Positions 1 to 8,699 of a stretch of 64,000 nt of DNA are shown here, piece by piece (position 1 is the first letter of the stretch; the number at the start of each line of letters is the position of its first letter). A program made the translations under genes and the position numbers. Location of the stretch: NCBI GenBank assembly GCA_963761905.1, contig CAVXIQ010000004.1:1-64000 (forward strand). The letters are read 5' to 3'. The DNA is from Gaiellasilicea sp963761905 (GTDB lineage: Bacteria; Actinomycetota; Thermoleophilia; Gaiellales; Gaiellaceae). The notes under the pieces were generated by a model. It had not been told where the DNA came from and made no database searches. It saw only the letters and a program-made list of their open reading frames with translations.

Positions 1-64
1 TCGAGCCCGTGCGCGCGCAGCACCTCGTCGTTCGTGCCGCACTCGGGGATCCGGTCGACGCCGA

Positions 65-1828
65 TCAGCCGTGTGCGGCGGCGGCCTCCGGCGCGGACTC
101 GGCGAACGCGTTCAGGACCGCCTCGCCCTGGCCGCCGGGAAGGACATGGTTGTCGAGGCAGACGATCGCGCCCGCGCGCGGCTCCGCGAGCCAGGCGCCG
201 TCGATCGCGCGCAGCCACGGGAGCGCGATCAGGCCCCAGCCGTCGAGCGCGTCGCACGCCGCCCACGCCTGCGAGACGAGCACGGGCCCGGTGCAGACGA
301 ACGTTCCCTTCTCGCCCTCGCGGAGGACGGTGCCGCGGCCCTCGACGAGCTCGGCGGCGGGCGGCTCGAAGCCGAGCGGCCACGGCGGGGAGACGAGCCG
401 GAGGTACACGGGGCCGTCGGCGTCGCGCACGGCCCACTCGACCGCGCGCCGAATCTCGGCCTCGCAGTAGGGCTCGATCGCCGCCATTCCCGGAACGGAG
501 CCCATCAGCGCGATGTCGCGGACGGACTGGTGCGAGTGGCCGGGGCCGCCGGGAACGATCCCGGCGAGCGAGCCGTGGTAGAGCACCTTCGTCCCCTCGC
601 TCGCGTTGTTGAAGATCTGCTCGGCGGCGCGCGGGGTCAGGAAGCAGGCGAACGAGTGGCAGACGGGCAGGAGCCCCGCGAGCGCCATCGCCCCGGCCTG
701 CGAGACCATGTCCTGCTCGGCGATCCCGCACTCGAAGAACCGTTCCGGGAAGCGCTCCTGGAACGGGACGAGCCCGGTGTCGAGCCGCAGGTCGCCGTCG
801 AGGGCGACGAGCGAGGGCTCGTGTTCCGCCGCTGCGACGAGCGCCTCCCCGTATGCCTGGATCAGCCGTTGCGGGCGCTCGGGCGGCGTTCGCCGCGGCG
901 ACTCGCGCGTCTCGAGCCGGATCTCGTCCGCTCCGATCCCGGCGAGCCGCGCGTTCAGCCGCTCGATCAGCTCGGCGAGCGCCCGCGCGTAGGCCGCGGG
1001 GCCCGGCGCGCCGGAGTGGAAGTCGTAGAGCGCCGTCTCCTCCTCGGGGAGGTCGTGCGGCTCCATGAAGCCGACGCCCGCGCCCTTGAGCGTGTCGGCG
1101 ACGAGGAGCTTCGGCCGGTCGGGAGCGCTCGTCCGCGCAGCTCCGGCGAGCGCCGCCGAGAAGGCGTCGAGGTCGTGGCCGTCACACCGCGCGACCGCCC
1201 AGCCGAACGCCTCGACCTTCTGCTCCAGGTCGCCGAGGTCGCTCACGTGCGAGACCCAGGTGTCGGACTGGAGCTTGTTGTGGTCGACGATCACCGTGAT
1301 CTCGCCGAGCCTGCGGTTCGCCGTGGGCTGGAGCGACTCCCAGAACTGGCCCTCCTGGAGCTCGCCGTCGCCCGTGAGCACATAGACGTCGCCGCGCCGC
1401 CCGGCGAGGCGGTCGGCCAGCACGAAACCGCGCGCCTTCGAGATCCCCATCCCGAGCGAGCCGGTGTTCGTCACGACCTCCGGCGTCGTCAGGACGTCCG
1501 GGTGGCCGGGCAGGCCGCCCAGCGCGCGAAGAGCGAAGAGCTTCTCGAACGGGAGCCGGCCGAGCCCGATCAGGATCGCGTAGAGGCCCGGCGCGTCGTG
1601 GCCCTTCGAGGAGAAGTAGCGGTCGCCCTCGCCGAGCACCTCGAGCTGGAGCCAGGAGACGATGTCCATGGCGCTGAAGCTCGTGCCGATGTGGCCCGAG
1701 CCCGCGTGCTCGATCATCGTCAGCGTGTTGACTCGGCACGCGTCCGCGAAGGCCGCGACCCGATCGGTGGGCGCGACGTCGAGCGCGCGGATCCGCGCGA
1801 GCTCGGAGAATGGGACGTACGAGAGCAC
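65..1828 (-). CDS. Transketolase, single chain, C-terminal tail frameshifted
   Basis: Thiamine-diphosphate enzyme that moves two-carbon ketol units between sugar phosphates. The N-terminal TPP-binding motif GDGELQEG lies near residues 153-160. The central pyrimidine-binding domain has CGIAEQDM near residue 367. Together these show N and C halves joined in one chain of about 590 residues, shorter than housekeeping transketolases (about 650). The GTG start follows a TACGCT hexamer by 9 nt. The frame stops at 65, but the next frame on the same strand reads IGVDRIPECGTNDEVLRAHG to the window edge. This looks like the normal transketolase C-terminus, so a 1-2 base indel in the GCC-repeat near 70-82 is likely. 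Its place beside NeuA/NeuB/SDR/ALDH genes suggests a dedicated role in making a sugar precursor; this is inference. Confidence 0.9.
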   Translation of the reverse strand: MLSYVPFSELARIRALDVAPTDRVAAFADACRVNTLTMIEHAGSGHIGTSFSAMDIVSWLQLEVLGEGDRYFSSKGHDAPGLYAILIGLGRLPFEKLFALRALGGLPGHPDVLTTPEVVTNTGSLGMGISKARGFVLADRLAGRRGDVYVLTGDGELQEGQFWESLQPTANRRLGEITVIVDHNKLQSDTWVSHVSDLGDLEQKVEAFGWAVARCDGHDLDAFSAALAGAARTSAPDRPKLLVADTLKGAGVGFMEPHDLPEEETALYDFHSGAPGPAAYARALAELIERLNARLAGIGADEIRLETRESPRRTPPERPQRLIQAYGEALVAAAEHEPSLVALDGDLRLDTGLVPFQERFPERFFECGIAEQDMVSQAGAMALAGLLPVCHSFACFLTPRAAEQIFNNASEGTKVLYHGSLAGIVPGGPGHSHQSVRDIALMGSVPGMAAIEPYCEAEIRRAVEWAVRDADGPVYLRLVSPPWPLGFEPPAAELVEGRGTVLREGEKGTFVCTGPVLVSQAWAACDALDGWGLIALPWLRAIDGAWLAEPRAGAIVCLDNHVLPGGQGEAVLNAFAESAPEAAAAHG

Positions 1829-1837
1829 GGGTCGTCG

Positions 1838-1855
1838 AGCGTACAGAGCTAGGCT
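1838..1855. promoter_or_regulatory. Face-to-face leaderless-type -10 elements
   Basis: TACGCT on the minus strand (1838-1843) ends 9 nt before the transketolase GTG. TAGGCT on the plus strand (1850-1855) ends 8 nt before the methyltransferase GTG at 1864. No clear -35 or Shine-Dalgarno sequence is present. The spacing fits leaderless or near-leaderless transcripts. Confidence 0.5.
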
Positions 1856-1863
1856 TGCTGCCG

Positions 1864-2742
1864 GTGCGGCTCTCCCGACGCCAGCTCGTCGACCTCGACA
1901 GCCTGGACGATCCGCGGATCGCGGACGCTGCCGCGCGGAGCCCGCTCGTTCGCGGCCCCGCCTTCTCGGAGCACGCCGACGAGGCCGAGCTCCAGTTCAG
2001 GGAGGAGCATGAGCCCTACGACGGGCTCGAGGTCGCCGAGATCTTCTTCCGCCGGAAGCGGGTGCTCGACTATCTCGACTTCGCGCTCTCGCGCACCGGG
2101 ATCGAGCCGACAGGCACCGTCGTCGAGCTCGGGGCCGGCTCGTGCTGGCTGAGCGCGGCGCTCTCGTGCTTCCCGGGCGTCGAACGGGTGGTCGCGGTCG
2201 AGTTCTCCGAGCGCCGGCTCGTCTCGTTCGCCCCGGTCTCGCTCGCCGTCCTCGCGGCGCCGGCGGAGAAGGTCGAGCGGCGGATCGCGGACTTCTACAG
2301 GCACGGCCTCGAGCCGCAAAGCGCCGATCTGGTGGTGCTCGACGCTGCCTTTCACCATGCCGCCGAGCCTCGGCGGCTGGCCGAGGTCGTCTTCGAGCTG
2401 ACGAGACCGGGCGGATCGGCCCTGCTCGTGCGTGAGCCGACGCTGACGCTCCTCACCCGCAGCCGCGCGCACGGGATCGAGGCGGCTCACGGCAACTTCG
2501 AGCACGAGTATCGACGCGCCGAGTACGTGGACTTTCTCGAGGAAGCCGGCTTCCTGGCTCGCAGCGTCGGCGTGCGCTGGTTCCACGCGTCTGGGTTCCG
2601 CCGCGTGCTCTACCGCCCCCCGCTCACGTGGCTGAGCGGCCCGCTGCGCGGCCAGTACGTCTACGTCGGCGCGAAGACGCGCGGCAGCTCGGCCGCGCCG
2701 CTCGCCGCCAGCCGCTCCGCGCGCTCGAAGTCGTCCGGGTAG
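1864..2742 (+). CDS. Class I SAM-dependent methyltransferase
   Basis: About 292 residues. A Rossmann methyltransferase core is visible: motif I VELGAGSCWLS near residue 80, an acidic motif II (VVAVEF), and VVLDAAFHHA as motif IV. The substrate is unknown; the setting among glycan genes suggests methylation of a sugar or polyisoprenoid intermediate. I chose GTG at 1864 because a TAGGCT hexamer lies 8 nt upstream; an ATG at 1810 is in frame but would put the promoter inside the gene. The last 82 bases overlap the 3' end of the convergent NeuA-like gene. The tail after VYVGAKTRG is low-complexity and may be a frameshift artefact. Confidence 0.75.
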   Translation: MRLSRRQLVDLDSLDDPRIADAAARSPLVRGPAFSEHADEAELQFREEHEPYDGLEVAEIFFRRKRVLDYLDFALSRTGIEPTGTVVELGAGSCWLSAALSCFPGVERVVAVEFSERRLVSFAPVSLAVLAAPAEKVERRIADFYRHGLEPQSADLVVLDAAFHHAAEPRRLAEVVFELTRPGGSALLVREPTLTLLTRSRAHGIEAAHGNFEHEYRRAEYVDFLEEAGFLARSVGVRWFHASGFRRVLYRPPLTWLSGPLRGQYVYVGAKTRGSSAAPLAASRSARSKSSG

Positions 2743-3393
2743 TCGATCGTCAGCCCCTCGTTGCCCTCGGTCAGGAACGGCGCCACGCGCTCGCCGGCGA
2801 TCGACGGCTCGTCGCCCTCGAGCACGCGCGACCAGGCCAGCTCGAGGCTCGAGTTCTGGACGTGGATCTGCGGCAGTGCCTGGTACTGCATCGAGTGGCA
2901 GGGTACTCCCTCGCGCGGGCTGGTCGAGGAGCGGGCGCATCAGGTCGCCGTCCAGGATCCACATCTTCGCGGGGTGCTGGCGGACGAGCTCGACGGCGCG
3001 GATCGAGTCGGCCCGGTCGCCGAGCTCGACGAGCCGGGCGAAGGCGCGGCGGATCGTCGCGGCGGTGCGAAAGGGGCTCGTCGGCCGAAGGATCGCGAAG
3101 ATCTCCTCGTCGCGGCCGGCCATCGCGAGCGTCACCCATTCGACGTCCGGCGAGGTCGACGTCGCGAGCTCGGCGGGGCGCAGCTCGGGCACCTCGGCGC
3201 CGTAGCGGCGCGCGACCGCGGCGATCTCCTCCGAGTCCGTGGAGACGAGGATCGCGTCGAAGACGCCGCTCTCGCGCGCCGCCGCGATCGAGTACGCGAG
3301 GAGCGGATGCCCGGCGAGCTCGCGCACGTTCTTGCCCGGCACGCGCTCCGAGCCCGCCCTCGCCGGGATCAGGGCGACCGCCGAGGGGCTCAC
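2661..3393 (-). CDS. Acylneuraminate/3-deoxy-ketoacid cytidylyltransferase (NeuA-like), frameshifted
   Basis: Would activate a 2-keto-3-deoxy sugar acid as its CMP derivative using CTP. The N-terminus has the family signature IPARAGSERVPGKN, then VSTDSEEIAAVA and ILRPTSPFR, all typical of NeuA/KdsB-type nucleotidyltransferases. Near 2915-2925 the frame changes. The C-terminal part (QALPQIHVQNSSLELAW, then TIDYPDDFERAERL) continues in another frame to the stop at 2661. The total length of about 243 residues then fits the family. GTG start. It lies downstream of NeuB, SDR and ALDH genes on the same strand, which supports a nonulosonate-type pathway. Confidence 0.85.
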
Positions 3394-3403
3394 ACCGCGC
3401 CCA

Positions 3404-4861
3404 TCAAACGGCGGTGGGGTCGTGGGTGACGTAGACCGTCTTCCAGTCGGAGTACACGTCGAGCGCCTCGGTGCCGGGCTCGCGCCAGCCGGTGCCCGAG
3501 TCGCGCTGGCCGCCGAAGGGGACGTGCGGCTCGAAGCCGTAGGTCGGCCCGTTCACCTGGACGCCGCCGGCGACGATCCGGCCGACGAACTCGTTGGCGC
3601 GGTGGATGCTCGACGTCCAGATCGCCGCGGTGAGCCCGTAGGGGCTGTCATTCGCGAGCGCGAGCGCCTCCTCGAAGTCGGCGACGCGATGCAGGGTCGC
3701 GATCGGGCCGAAGAGCTCCGTCGTGGAGATCTCTGCGTCGGCGGCGACGTCCTCGACGATCGTCGGGCCGATGTAGAAGCCGCCGTCGTAGTCCCGGCCG
3801 GTCAGCCGCTCGCCGCCGGTGAGCACGGTCGCGCCGGCGGCGCGCGCCCGCTCCACGGCGTCGAGCATGTTCTGGAGCTGGCGCTCGTTGATCACCGGGC
3901 CGAAGTCGTGCTCGTCGGTCGAGCCGACTCGCTGCGCCCGCGTGCGCTCGAGCAGGAGCTCCCGGAAGCGGTCGTAGACCGCGTCGAACACGATCAGGCG
4001 CGAGCCCGCCGCGCAGCGCTGGCCGGCGTTCGAGAAGGCCGAGAGGGCCGCCGTCGTCGCGGCCTGCTCGAGGTCGGCGTCGTCGCAGACGACGAGCGGG
4101 TTCTTGCCGCCGAGCTCGAGGCAGACCTTCGCGAGCCGCTTTCCGGCCGTCTCGGCGATCAGCCGGCCGACGGCGGTCGAGCCGGTGAACGAGACGACGG
4201 CGACGCGCGGATCCTCGACGAGCGGCTGGCCGGCCTCCTCGCCGAAGCCCTGGACGACGTTCAGCACGCCCGCCGGCAGGCCGGCCTCCGCCGCGAGCCG
4301 CGCGAAGAGCACCGGCGTCTCGGGCGTGTCCTCGGAGGCCTTCAGCACGGCGGCGTTGCCGCAGAGGAGCGCGGGGAAGACCTTCCAGGCGACGTTCGCG
4401 ATCGGCGTGTTCGCGGCGATGATCAGCCCGGCGACGCCGAGCGGCTGGCGGATCGTCATGGCGTGGCGGTTCGGGGTCGCGCTCGGCATCGTCCTGCCGT
4501 AGAAGCGGCGGCCCTCGCCGGCGATGAAGTAGCCGAGCTCGATCGCGCCGTCGGTCTCGCCCCTCGCGTCCTTCGGCGACTTGCCGGTCTCGGCGGCGAC
4601 GAGCGCGGCGACCTCCTCGCGGTCGCGCTCGAGGAGCTGGGCGATCCGACGGAGGATCCGGCCGCGCTCCTCGACGGTGCACGCCGCCCAGCTCGGCTGC
4701 GCGCGAGCAGCCGCCCGGATCGCCGCCTCCACGTCCGTCGCCTCCGAGCGCGCGACCTTCGAGAGCACCTCGCCCGTCGCCGGCGCGAGCTTCTCGAAGG
4801 TGGCGCCGTTCGCGGCCGGCCGCTCCTCGCCGCCGATCACGTTGGGAACGTCGACCGTCAT
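3404..4861 (-). CDS. NAD(P)-dependent aldehyde dehydrogenase
   Basis: Intact protein of 485 residues. Catalytic Cys is in SNAGQRCAAGSRL and general-base Glu in CLELGGKNPLVV; SFTGSTAVGRLI is the cofactor-binding turn. It oxidises an aldehyde to an acid and is probably cytoplasmic. The ATG start overlaps the stop of the upstream SDR gene (ATGA), indicating translational coupling. Reading further upstream in the same frame joins it to SDR sequence, but that is chance read-through caused by a frameshift. Position between NeuB/SDR and NeuA suggests its substrate is a sugar-derived aldehyde; the exact substrate cannot be read from sequence. Confidence 0.92.
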   Translation of the reverse strand: MTVDVPNVIGGEERPAANGATFEKLAPATGEVLSKVARSEATDVEAAIRAAARAQPSWAACTVEERGRILRRIAQLLERDREEVAALVAAETGKSPKDARGETDGAIELGYFIAGEGRRFYGRTMPSATPNRHAMTIRQPLGVAGLIIAANTPIANVAWKVFPALLCGNAAVLKASEDTPETPVLFARLAAEAGLPAGVLNVVQGFGEEAGQPLVEDPRVAVVSFTGSTAVGRLIAETAGKRLAKVCLELGGKNPLVVCDDADLEQAATTAALSAFSNAGQRCAAGSRLIVFDAVYDRFRELLLERTRAQRVGSTDEHDFGPVINERQLQNMLDAVERARAAGATVLTGGERLTGRDYDGGFYIGPTIVEDVAADAEISTTELFGPIATLHRVADFEEALALANDSPYGLTAAIWTSSIHRANEFVGRIVAGGVQVNGPTYGFEPHVPFGGQRDSGTGWREPGTEALDVYSDWKTVYVTHDPTAV

Positions 4862-5615
4862 GCGGTGAAGCCCCCGTCCACGCGCAGCTCGTGGCCGGTC
4901 ACGTAGCGCGATGCGTCCGAGGCGAGGAAGAGGAGCGGCCCGGTCGAGATCGGCGCTCTCGGCGAGCCGACCGAGCGGCGTCCGCGCCGTGAACTTGCGC
5001 ACGAACTCCGGATCCTGGCCGCCGAGGACGCCGCCCGGCGAGAGCGCGTTCACCCGCACGCCGTGCCGGCCCCCAGAGCCGGGCGAAGTAGCGGGTCAGG
5101 CCGAGCGACGCCGGCCTTCGAGGCGCCGTAGGCCGGCGGCTTCAGGAAGGGCGGTCGAGGTCGAGGTGGTCGTACATCCGAGCGTCGGGCGCGATCGTCG
5201 CGTAGAGCGAGCCGATGTTGACGATCGAGCCGCGGCCGGCGTCGCGCATCGCCGAGCCGAAGACCTGAGTCACGAGGAAGGTGCCGGCGAGGTTGACGTC
5301 GAGGACGCGCCGGAAGTCGTCGAACGGGACGTCCTCGATCGCGACGCCGCCCGCATCGCCGATCGGCGGCTGGTCGATCCCGGCGTTGTTGACGAGCACG
5401 TCGGGCGCGCCGACCCGCTCCCGCAGCTCGAGCAGCGCCTCGCGATCCGTGACGTCCGCGACCTCGACCGACTCGGCGCCCTCGATCTCGCCGCCGCGCA
5501 CGTCGACGCCGACGACGCGAGCGCCCGCGCCCGCGAGAGCCGCGATCCAGACGGGGCCGAGCTTGCCCGACGCTCCCGTGACGAGCGCGAGCCGGCCGGA
5601 GAGGTCAGGCGTCAA
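4858..5615 (-). CDS. Short-chain dehydrogenase/reductase, multiple frame changes
   Basis: NAD(P)-dependent oxidoreductase of the classical SDR type. TGASGKLGPVW (cofactor glycine motif, residues 14-24), VLVNNAGI and VNIGSLYA are in the first frame. The catalytic YGASK lies in a second frame after about 5150. GVRVNALSPGG lies in a third. The C-terminal FLASDASRYVTGHELRVDG lies in another frame after about 4945. At least four frame changes are needed for a complete protein of about 252 residues ending at TGA 4858-4860. It overlaps NeuB by 11 bases and the aldehyde dehydrogenase by 3, so it belongs to the same operon. Frameshifts are probably sequence errors, since all family motifs survive. Confidence 0.82.
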
Positions 5616-6720
5616 CGCGGGAGAGGACGCCGGCGACCGGCAGCGGCTCCTCGAGCAGCTCGAACGTCAGCGTCTCGTCCTCGAGCACCGGCCGCCGCAG
5701 GGTCGCGCCGAGCACGCGCTCCAGCTCGTACGGCGGCAGCCCGTCGCCGGGAGACTTGAACGCGAGGTCGCCGTCCTCGAGCACATGGCCGGCGGGCAGG
5801 TCCCGGGCCGCGACGAGCTTCTTGCCCATCTTGGTCGCCGGCGCGACCTCGCTCTCGTGCACGTTCTTCGTCCCGTCGCCGAGCGCCACCCTCGTCCGCC
5901 GCAGGTCGCGCACCAGCTTGCGCAGGCCCGGCGGCTCGAGCGAGAAGACGTGGTCGGTCCCCTTCAGCGCCCGGTTCAGGGTGAAGTGCTTCTCGACGAT
6001 CCGCGAGCCGAGCACGAAGGCGGCGACGGCCATCGCGATCCCGTTGTCGTGGCTCGAGAAGCCGACGACCGTGTCCGGGAACTCTTCGCGATAGGTGCCG
6101 ATCACGCCGAGGTCGAGCTCGTCCCACTCGGCCGGATAGCCCGCGGTGCACTGGAGGACGGCGATCTGGTCGTTCTCGGAGGCCAGCGTGTCGTGCGCGC
6201 GCCGGACGTCGTCCATCGTGCCGCCGCCGGTGGAGAAGATCACGGGCTTGCCGATCCGGGCCACGTGGCGGAGGAGCGGCGTGTTCGTCAGGTCGCCGGA
6301 CGCGAGCTTGTACGCGGGCATGTCGAGCTCCGCGAGGAAGTCCGCGCTGACGAAGTCGAAGGCGGTCGCGAAGAAGGTGATCCCGAGCTCGGCGCAGTAC
6401 GCCTGCAGCTCCACGTACTCGGCGCGTCCGAACTCGAGCGCCTCGCGATGCTCGCCGTAGGTCGAGCCGTAGCTGTTCTCGTTCTCGTACGGCTTCGCAT
6501 AGGCCTCGCGCGTGTAGAGACCGCGGTTGTCGCGCTTCTGCAGCTTGACCGCGTGCGCGCCCGCCTCCTGCGCCGCCTTGAACAGCGCCTTCGCCTGCTC
6601 GACCGAGCCCTGGTGGTTGTGGCCGATCTCGGCGATCACGTAGCACTCGGTGTCCTCGCCGATCTCGACTCCGTCGAGGACGAGCCGGTGCGCGTCGTGT
6701 GCTGAGCCCACTGCGCTCAC
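5605..6720 (-). CDS. neuB: N-acetylneuraminate/nonulosonate synthase family (NeuB-like) with SAF domain
   Basis: Condenses phosphoenolpyruvate with a sugar to give a nine-carbon (or related) 2-keto-3-deoxy acid. Intact, 371 residues. The TIM-barrel NeuB domain starts with AEIGHNHQGS and contains KLQKRDNRGLYT, YGSTYGEHREALEF, KLASGDLTNTPL, FSTGGGTM and VGFSSHDNG. The C-terminal 65 residues (KKLVAARDLPAGHVL, then LLEEPLP) form an antifreeze-like SAF domain. The GTG start overlaps the GMD stop as GTGA. No NeuC/2-epimerase or N-acetyltransferase was found in the window, so the substrate may differ from ManNAc-type precursors. Confidence 0.92.
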   Translation of the reverse strand: MSAVGSAHDAHRLVLDGVEIGEDTECYVIAEIGHNHQGSVEQAKALFKAAQEAGAHAVKLQKRDNRGLYTREAYAKPYENENSYGSTYGEHREALEFGRAEYVELQAYCAELGITFFATAFDFVSADFLAELDMPAYKLASGDLTNTPLLRHVARIGKPVIFSTGGGTMDDVRRAHDTLASENDQIAVLQCTAGYPAEWDELDLGVIGTYREEFPDTVVGFSSHDNGIAMAVAAFVLGSRIVEKHFTLNRALKGTDHVFSLEPPGLRKLVRDLRRTRVALGDGTKNVHESEVAPATKMGKKLVAARDLPAGHVLEDGDLAFKSPGDGLPPYELERVLGATLRRPVLEDETLTFELLEEPLPVAGVLSRVDA

Positions 6721-7697
6721 CGTTCTACCAGAGTCGCGCGCAGGCGCTGCAGGTCGGCGTCGACGAGCAGGTGGACGAGCCCGCGGAAGTCGACCGAGGG
6801 CTCCCAGCCGAGCAGCTCGCGCGCCTTGGTCGGGTCGCCGACGAGGTTGTGGAGCTCGGCCTTGCCGCGGCGGAGCGAGTCGTCGACCTCGACGTGCTCG
6901 CGCCAGTCGAGCCCCACGTGCTCGAAGGCGCACTCGACCAGATCGCGGACGGAGTGCGTGACGCCGCTCGCGATCACGTAGTCGTCGGGCTCGTCCTGCT
7001 GGAGGATCAGGCTCATCGCGCGGACGTAGTCGCCGGCGTAGCCCCAGTCGCGGCGCGCGTCGAGGTCGCCGAGGCGGAGCGTCCGCTCGAGTCCGAGCGA
7101 GATCCGGGCGGCGCCGTCCGCCACCTTGCGAGGCAGGAAGTCGAGCGGGCGTCGCGGCGACTCGTGGTTGAAGAGGATTCCCGAGGAGGCGTGCAACCCG
7201 TAGCGGCGCCGGTAGGAGCGGACGATGAAGAACGAGTACGCCTTCGCCGCGCCGTACGGGGTCACGGGCATGACCGGCGTCTCCTCGGTCTGGGGCGAGG
7301 TCAGCGGATCGCCGAAGATCTCGCTCGACGCCGCCTGGTAGACGCGAGCAGAGGGGGCGGCGCGACGGACGGCCTCGAGGAGCGCGGTCGCTCCGACGGC
7401 GGCGAACTCGGCGGTCAGCACCGGCTGCTCCCACGACATCGGCACGAACGACGGCGCGGCGAGGTTGTAGACCTCGTCGGGCCGGGCGGTCTCGAGCGCG
7501 CGCACGAGCGAGAGCTCGTCGAGGAGGTCGGCCTGGATCAGCTCGACCCGATCGCGAACGGCGTCGAGGTTCTCGTAGCGCTCGGAGGTGGCGCGACGGA
7601 CGACGCCGTAGACCTCGTAGCCCTGGTCGAGCAGGAGCTCGGCGAGAAGCGAACCGTCCTGTCCGGCCACACCGGTGATCAGCGCGCGCTTGCTCAT
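6717..7697 (-). CDS. gmd: GDP-mannose 4,6-dehydratase-like NAD(P) epimerase
   Basis: Extended SDR of 326 residues. TGVAGQDGSLLAELLL is the cofactor-binding signature specific to GMD. AASSEIFG and the catalytic YGAAK follow, and FNHESPRR and GDLDARRDWGYAGDYV are GMD hallmarks. It converts GDP-mannose to GDP-4-keto-6-deoxymannose, the precursor of fucose, rhamnose and perosamine-type sugars. The ATG start overlaps the upstream glycosyltransferase stop. No partner reductase (GMER/RMD) is adjacent, so the 4-keto sugar may be processed elsewhere. Confidence 0.92.
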   Translation of the reverse strand: MSKRALITGVAGQDGSLLAELLLDQGYEVYGVVRRATSERYENLDAVRDRVELIQADLLDELSLVRALETARPDEVYNLAAPSFVPMSWEQPVLTAEFAAVGATALLEAVRRAAPSARVYQAASSEIFGDPLTSPQTEETPVMPVTPYGAAKAYSFFIVRSYRRRYGLHASSGILFNHESPRRPLDFLPRKVADGAARISLGLERTLRLGDLDARRDWGYAGDYVRAMSLILQQDEPDDYVIASGVTHSVRDLVECAFEHVGLDWREHVEVDDSLRRGKAELHNLVGDPTKARELLGWEPSVDFRGLVHLLVDADLQRLRATLVER

Positions 7698-8699
7698 CGG
7701 CGCACAGTCTGCTCGTACAGGGAGACGACGGCGGCGGTAGCGGCCGACCAGGAGAGGTTGGCCTCGACGTGCGCGCGCGCCGCGGTGCCCAGGCGCTCCC
7801 GCAGGTCGGCGTCGGCGAGGAGGCGCTCGATCGCCTCGCGCAGCGCCGTCGGATCGCCCGGCGGGACGAGCAGGCCGGTCTCGCCGTCGCGGATCGCGTC
7901 GGGGAGCCCCCCGACCGCCGTCGCGACGACGGGCCGTCCGTGCGCCATCGCCTCTCGTGCGGTCATTCCGACGCCTTCTCGGCGCGAAGGCACGCAGACG
8001 ACCGCGGCCCGCTCGTAGTACGCGCCCACCTGCGCCGGCGGCACGAAGCCGATCGCCTCGGGGACCGCGACGGGGCCGGAGCCGACGATTGCGCGCGGGA
8101 GCCCCTCGGTCGCCTCGAGGAAGTCCTCGATCCCCTTCTCCGGCGAGAGCCTGCCGACGAAGAGGACGTGCGGCGGCTCCGCCGGCGGCGCGGGATCGGC
8201 CGGAAGCTCCACGCCTGCCGGGATCAGCGCGACCTCGCGCGCGCCGAGCTCCCGAGCCGCGTCGACGAGCGCGGTCGACGCGCCGACCACGACGCGCGCC
8301 CGCCGCAGGATCGGCCGCGCGAGCCACGGGGCGCGCCGGGCGAGCTCGACGTCGGTTCCCCAGAGCTGGACGAGGAACGGCTTGCCGGCGAGCGCGGCGA
8401 CGAGCCCGGAAGGGAGCCAGTGGGCGTGGACGAGGTCGGCGTCGCGCGACGCGCGGCGCGCTGCTCGGACGAAGCCCGGCCAGGAAGAGCGGCAGCGCGA
8501 GCACGAGCCACGGCCGGCGGCGGAGGTTGCCGACGATCCCGTTCCCGTAGGCGATCCCGAAGTGGCGGAAGTCCGCAGGCGAGACGACCTCGACGTCGAT
8601 CCCGGCCGCCCGAACGTGCTCGACCGCGTCCCGCACGAAGTGACCGGCGACGTCGTCCGCATGCCGCGGATACGAGGTCGTCAGCACGACGACCTTCAG
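7694..8699 (-). CDS. Glycosyltransferase family 4, one frameshift
   Basis: GT-B retaining transferase using a nucleotide sugar. The N-terminal acceptor domain (KVVVLTTSYPRHADDVAGHF) lies in one frame. Near 8475-8490 the frame changes and continues DADLVHAHWLPSGL, HVLFVGRLSPEKGIEDFLEA, and the family E-x7-E region VPSRREGVGMTAREAMAHG. Complete length is about 335 residues. The start is probably a CTG overlapping the upstream stop as CTGA; a GTG four codons inside is the alternative. Part of the leftward polysaccharide operon. Confidence 0.85.

Noticed and set aside
71..1852. 593-residue open frame on the plus strand opposite the transketolase
   Set aside because: Composition is Arg/Glu/Val-rich without domains and exactly mirrors a well-supported gene on the other strand. 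High GC leaves antisense frames open by chance.
3239..4906. 555-residue plus-strand frame opposite the aldehyde dehydrogenase
   Set aside because: Antisense shadow of an intact gene with catalytic residues; no recognisable domain of its own.
3404..5059. Apparent fusion of SDR C-terminal sequence to aldehyde dehydrogenase
   Set aside because: The true SDR end (VTGHELRVDG, then TGA) and the ALDH ATG overlap at 4858-4861. The joined frame arises from a shifted SDR frame.
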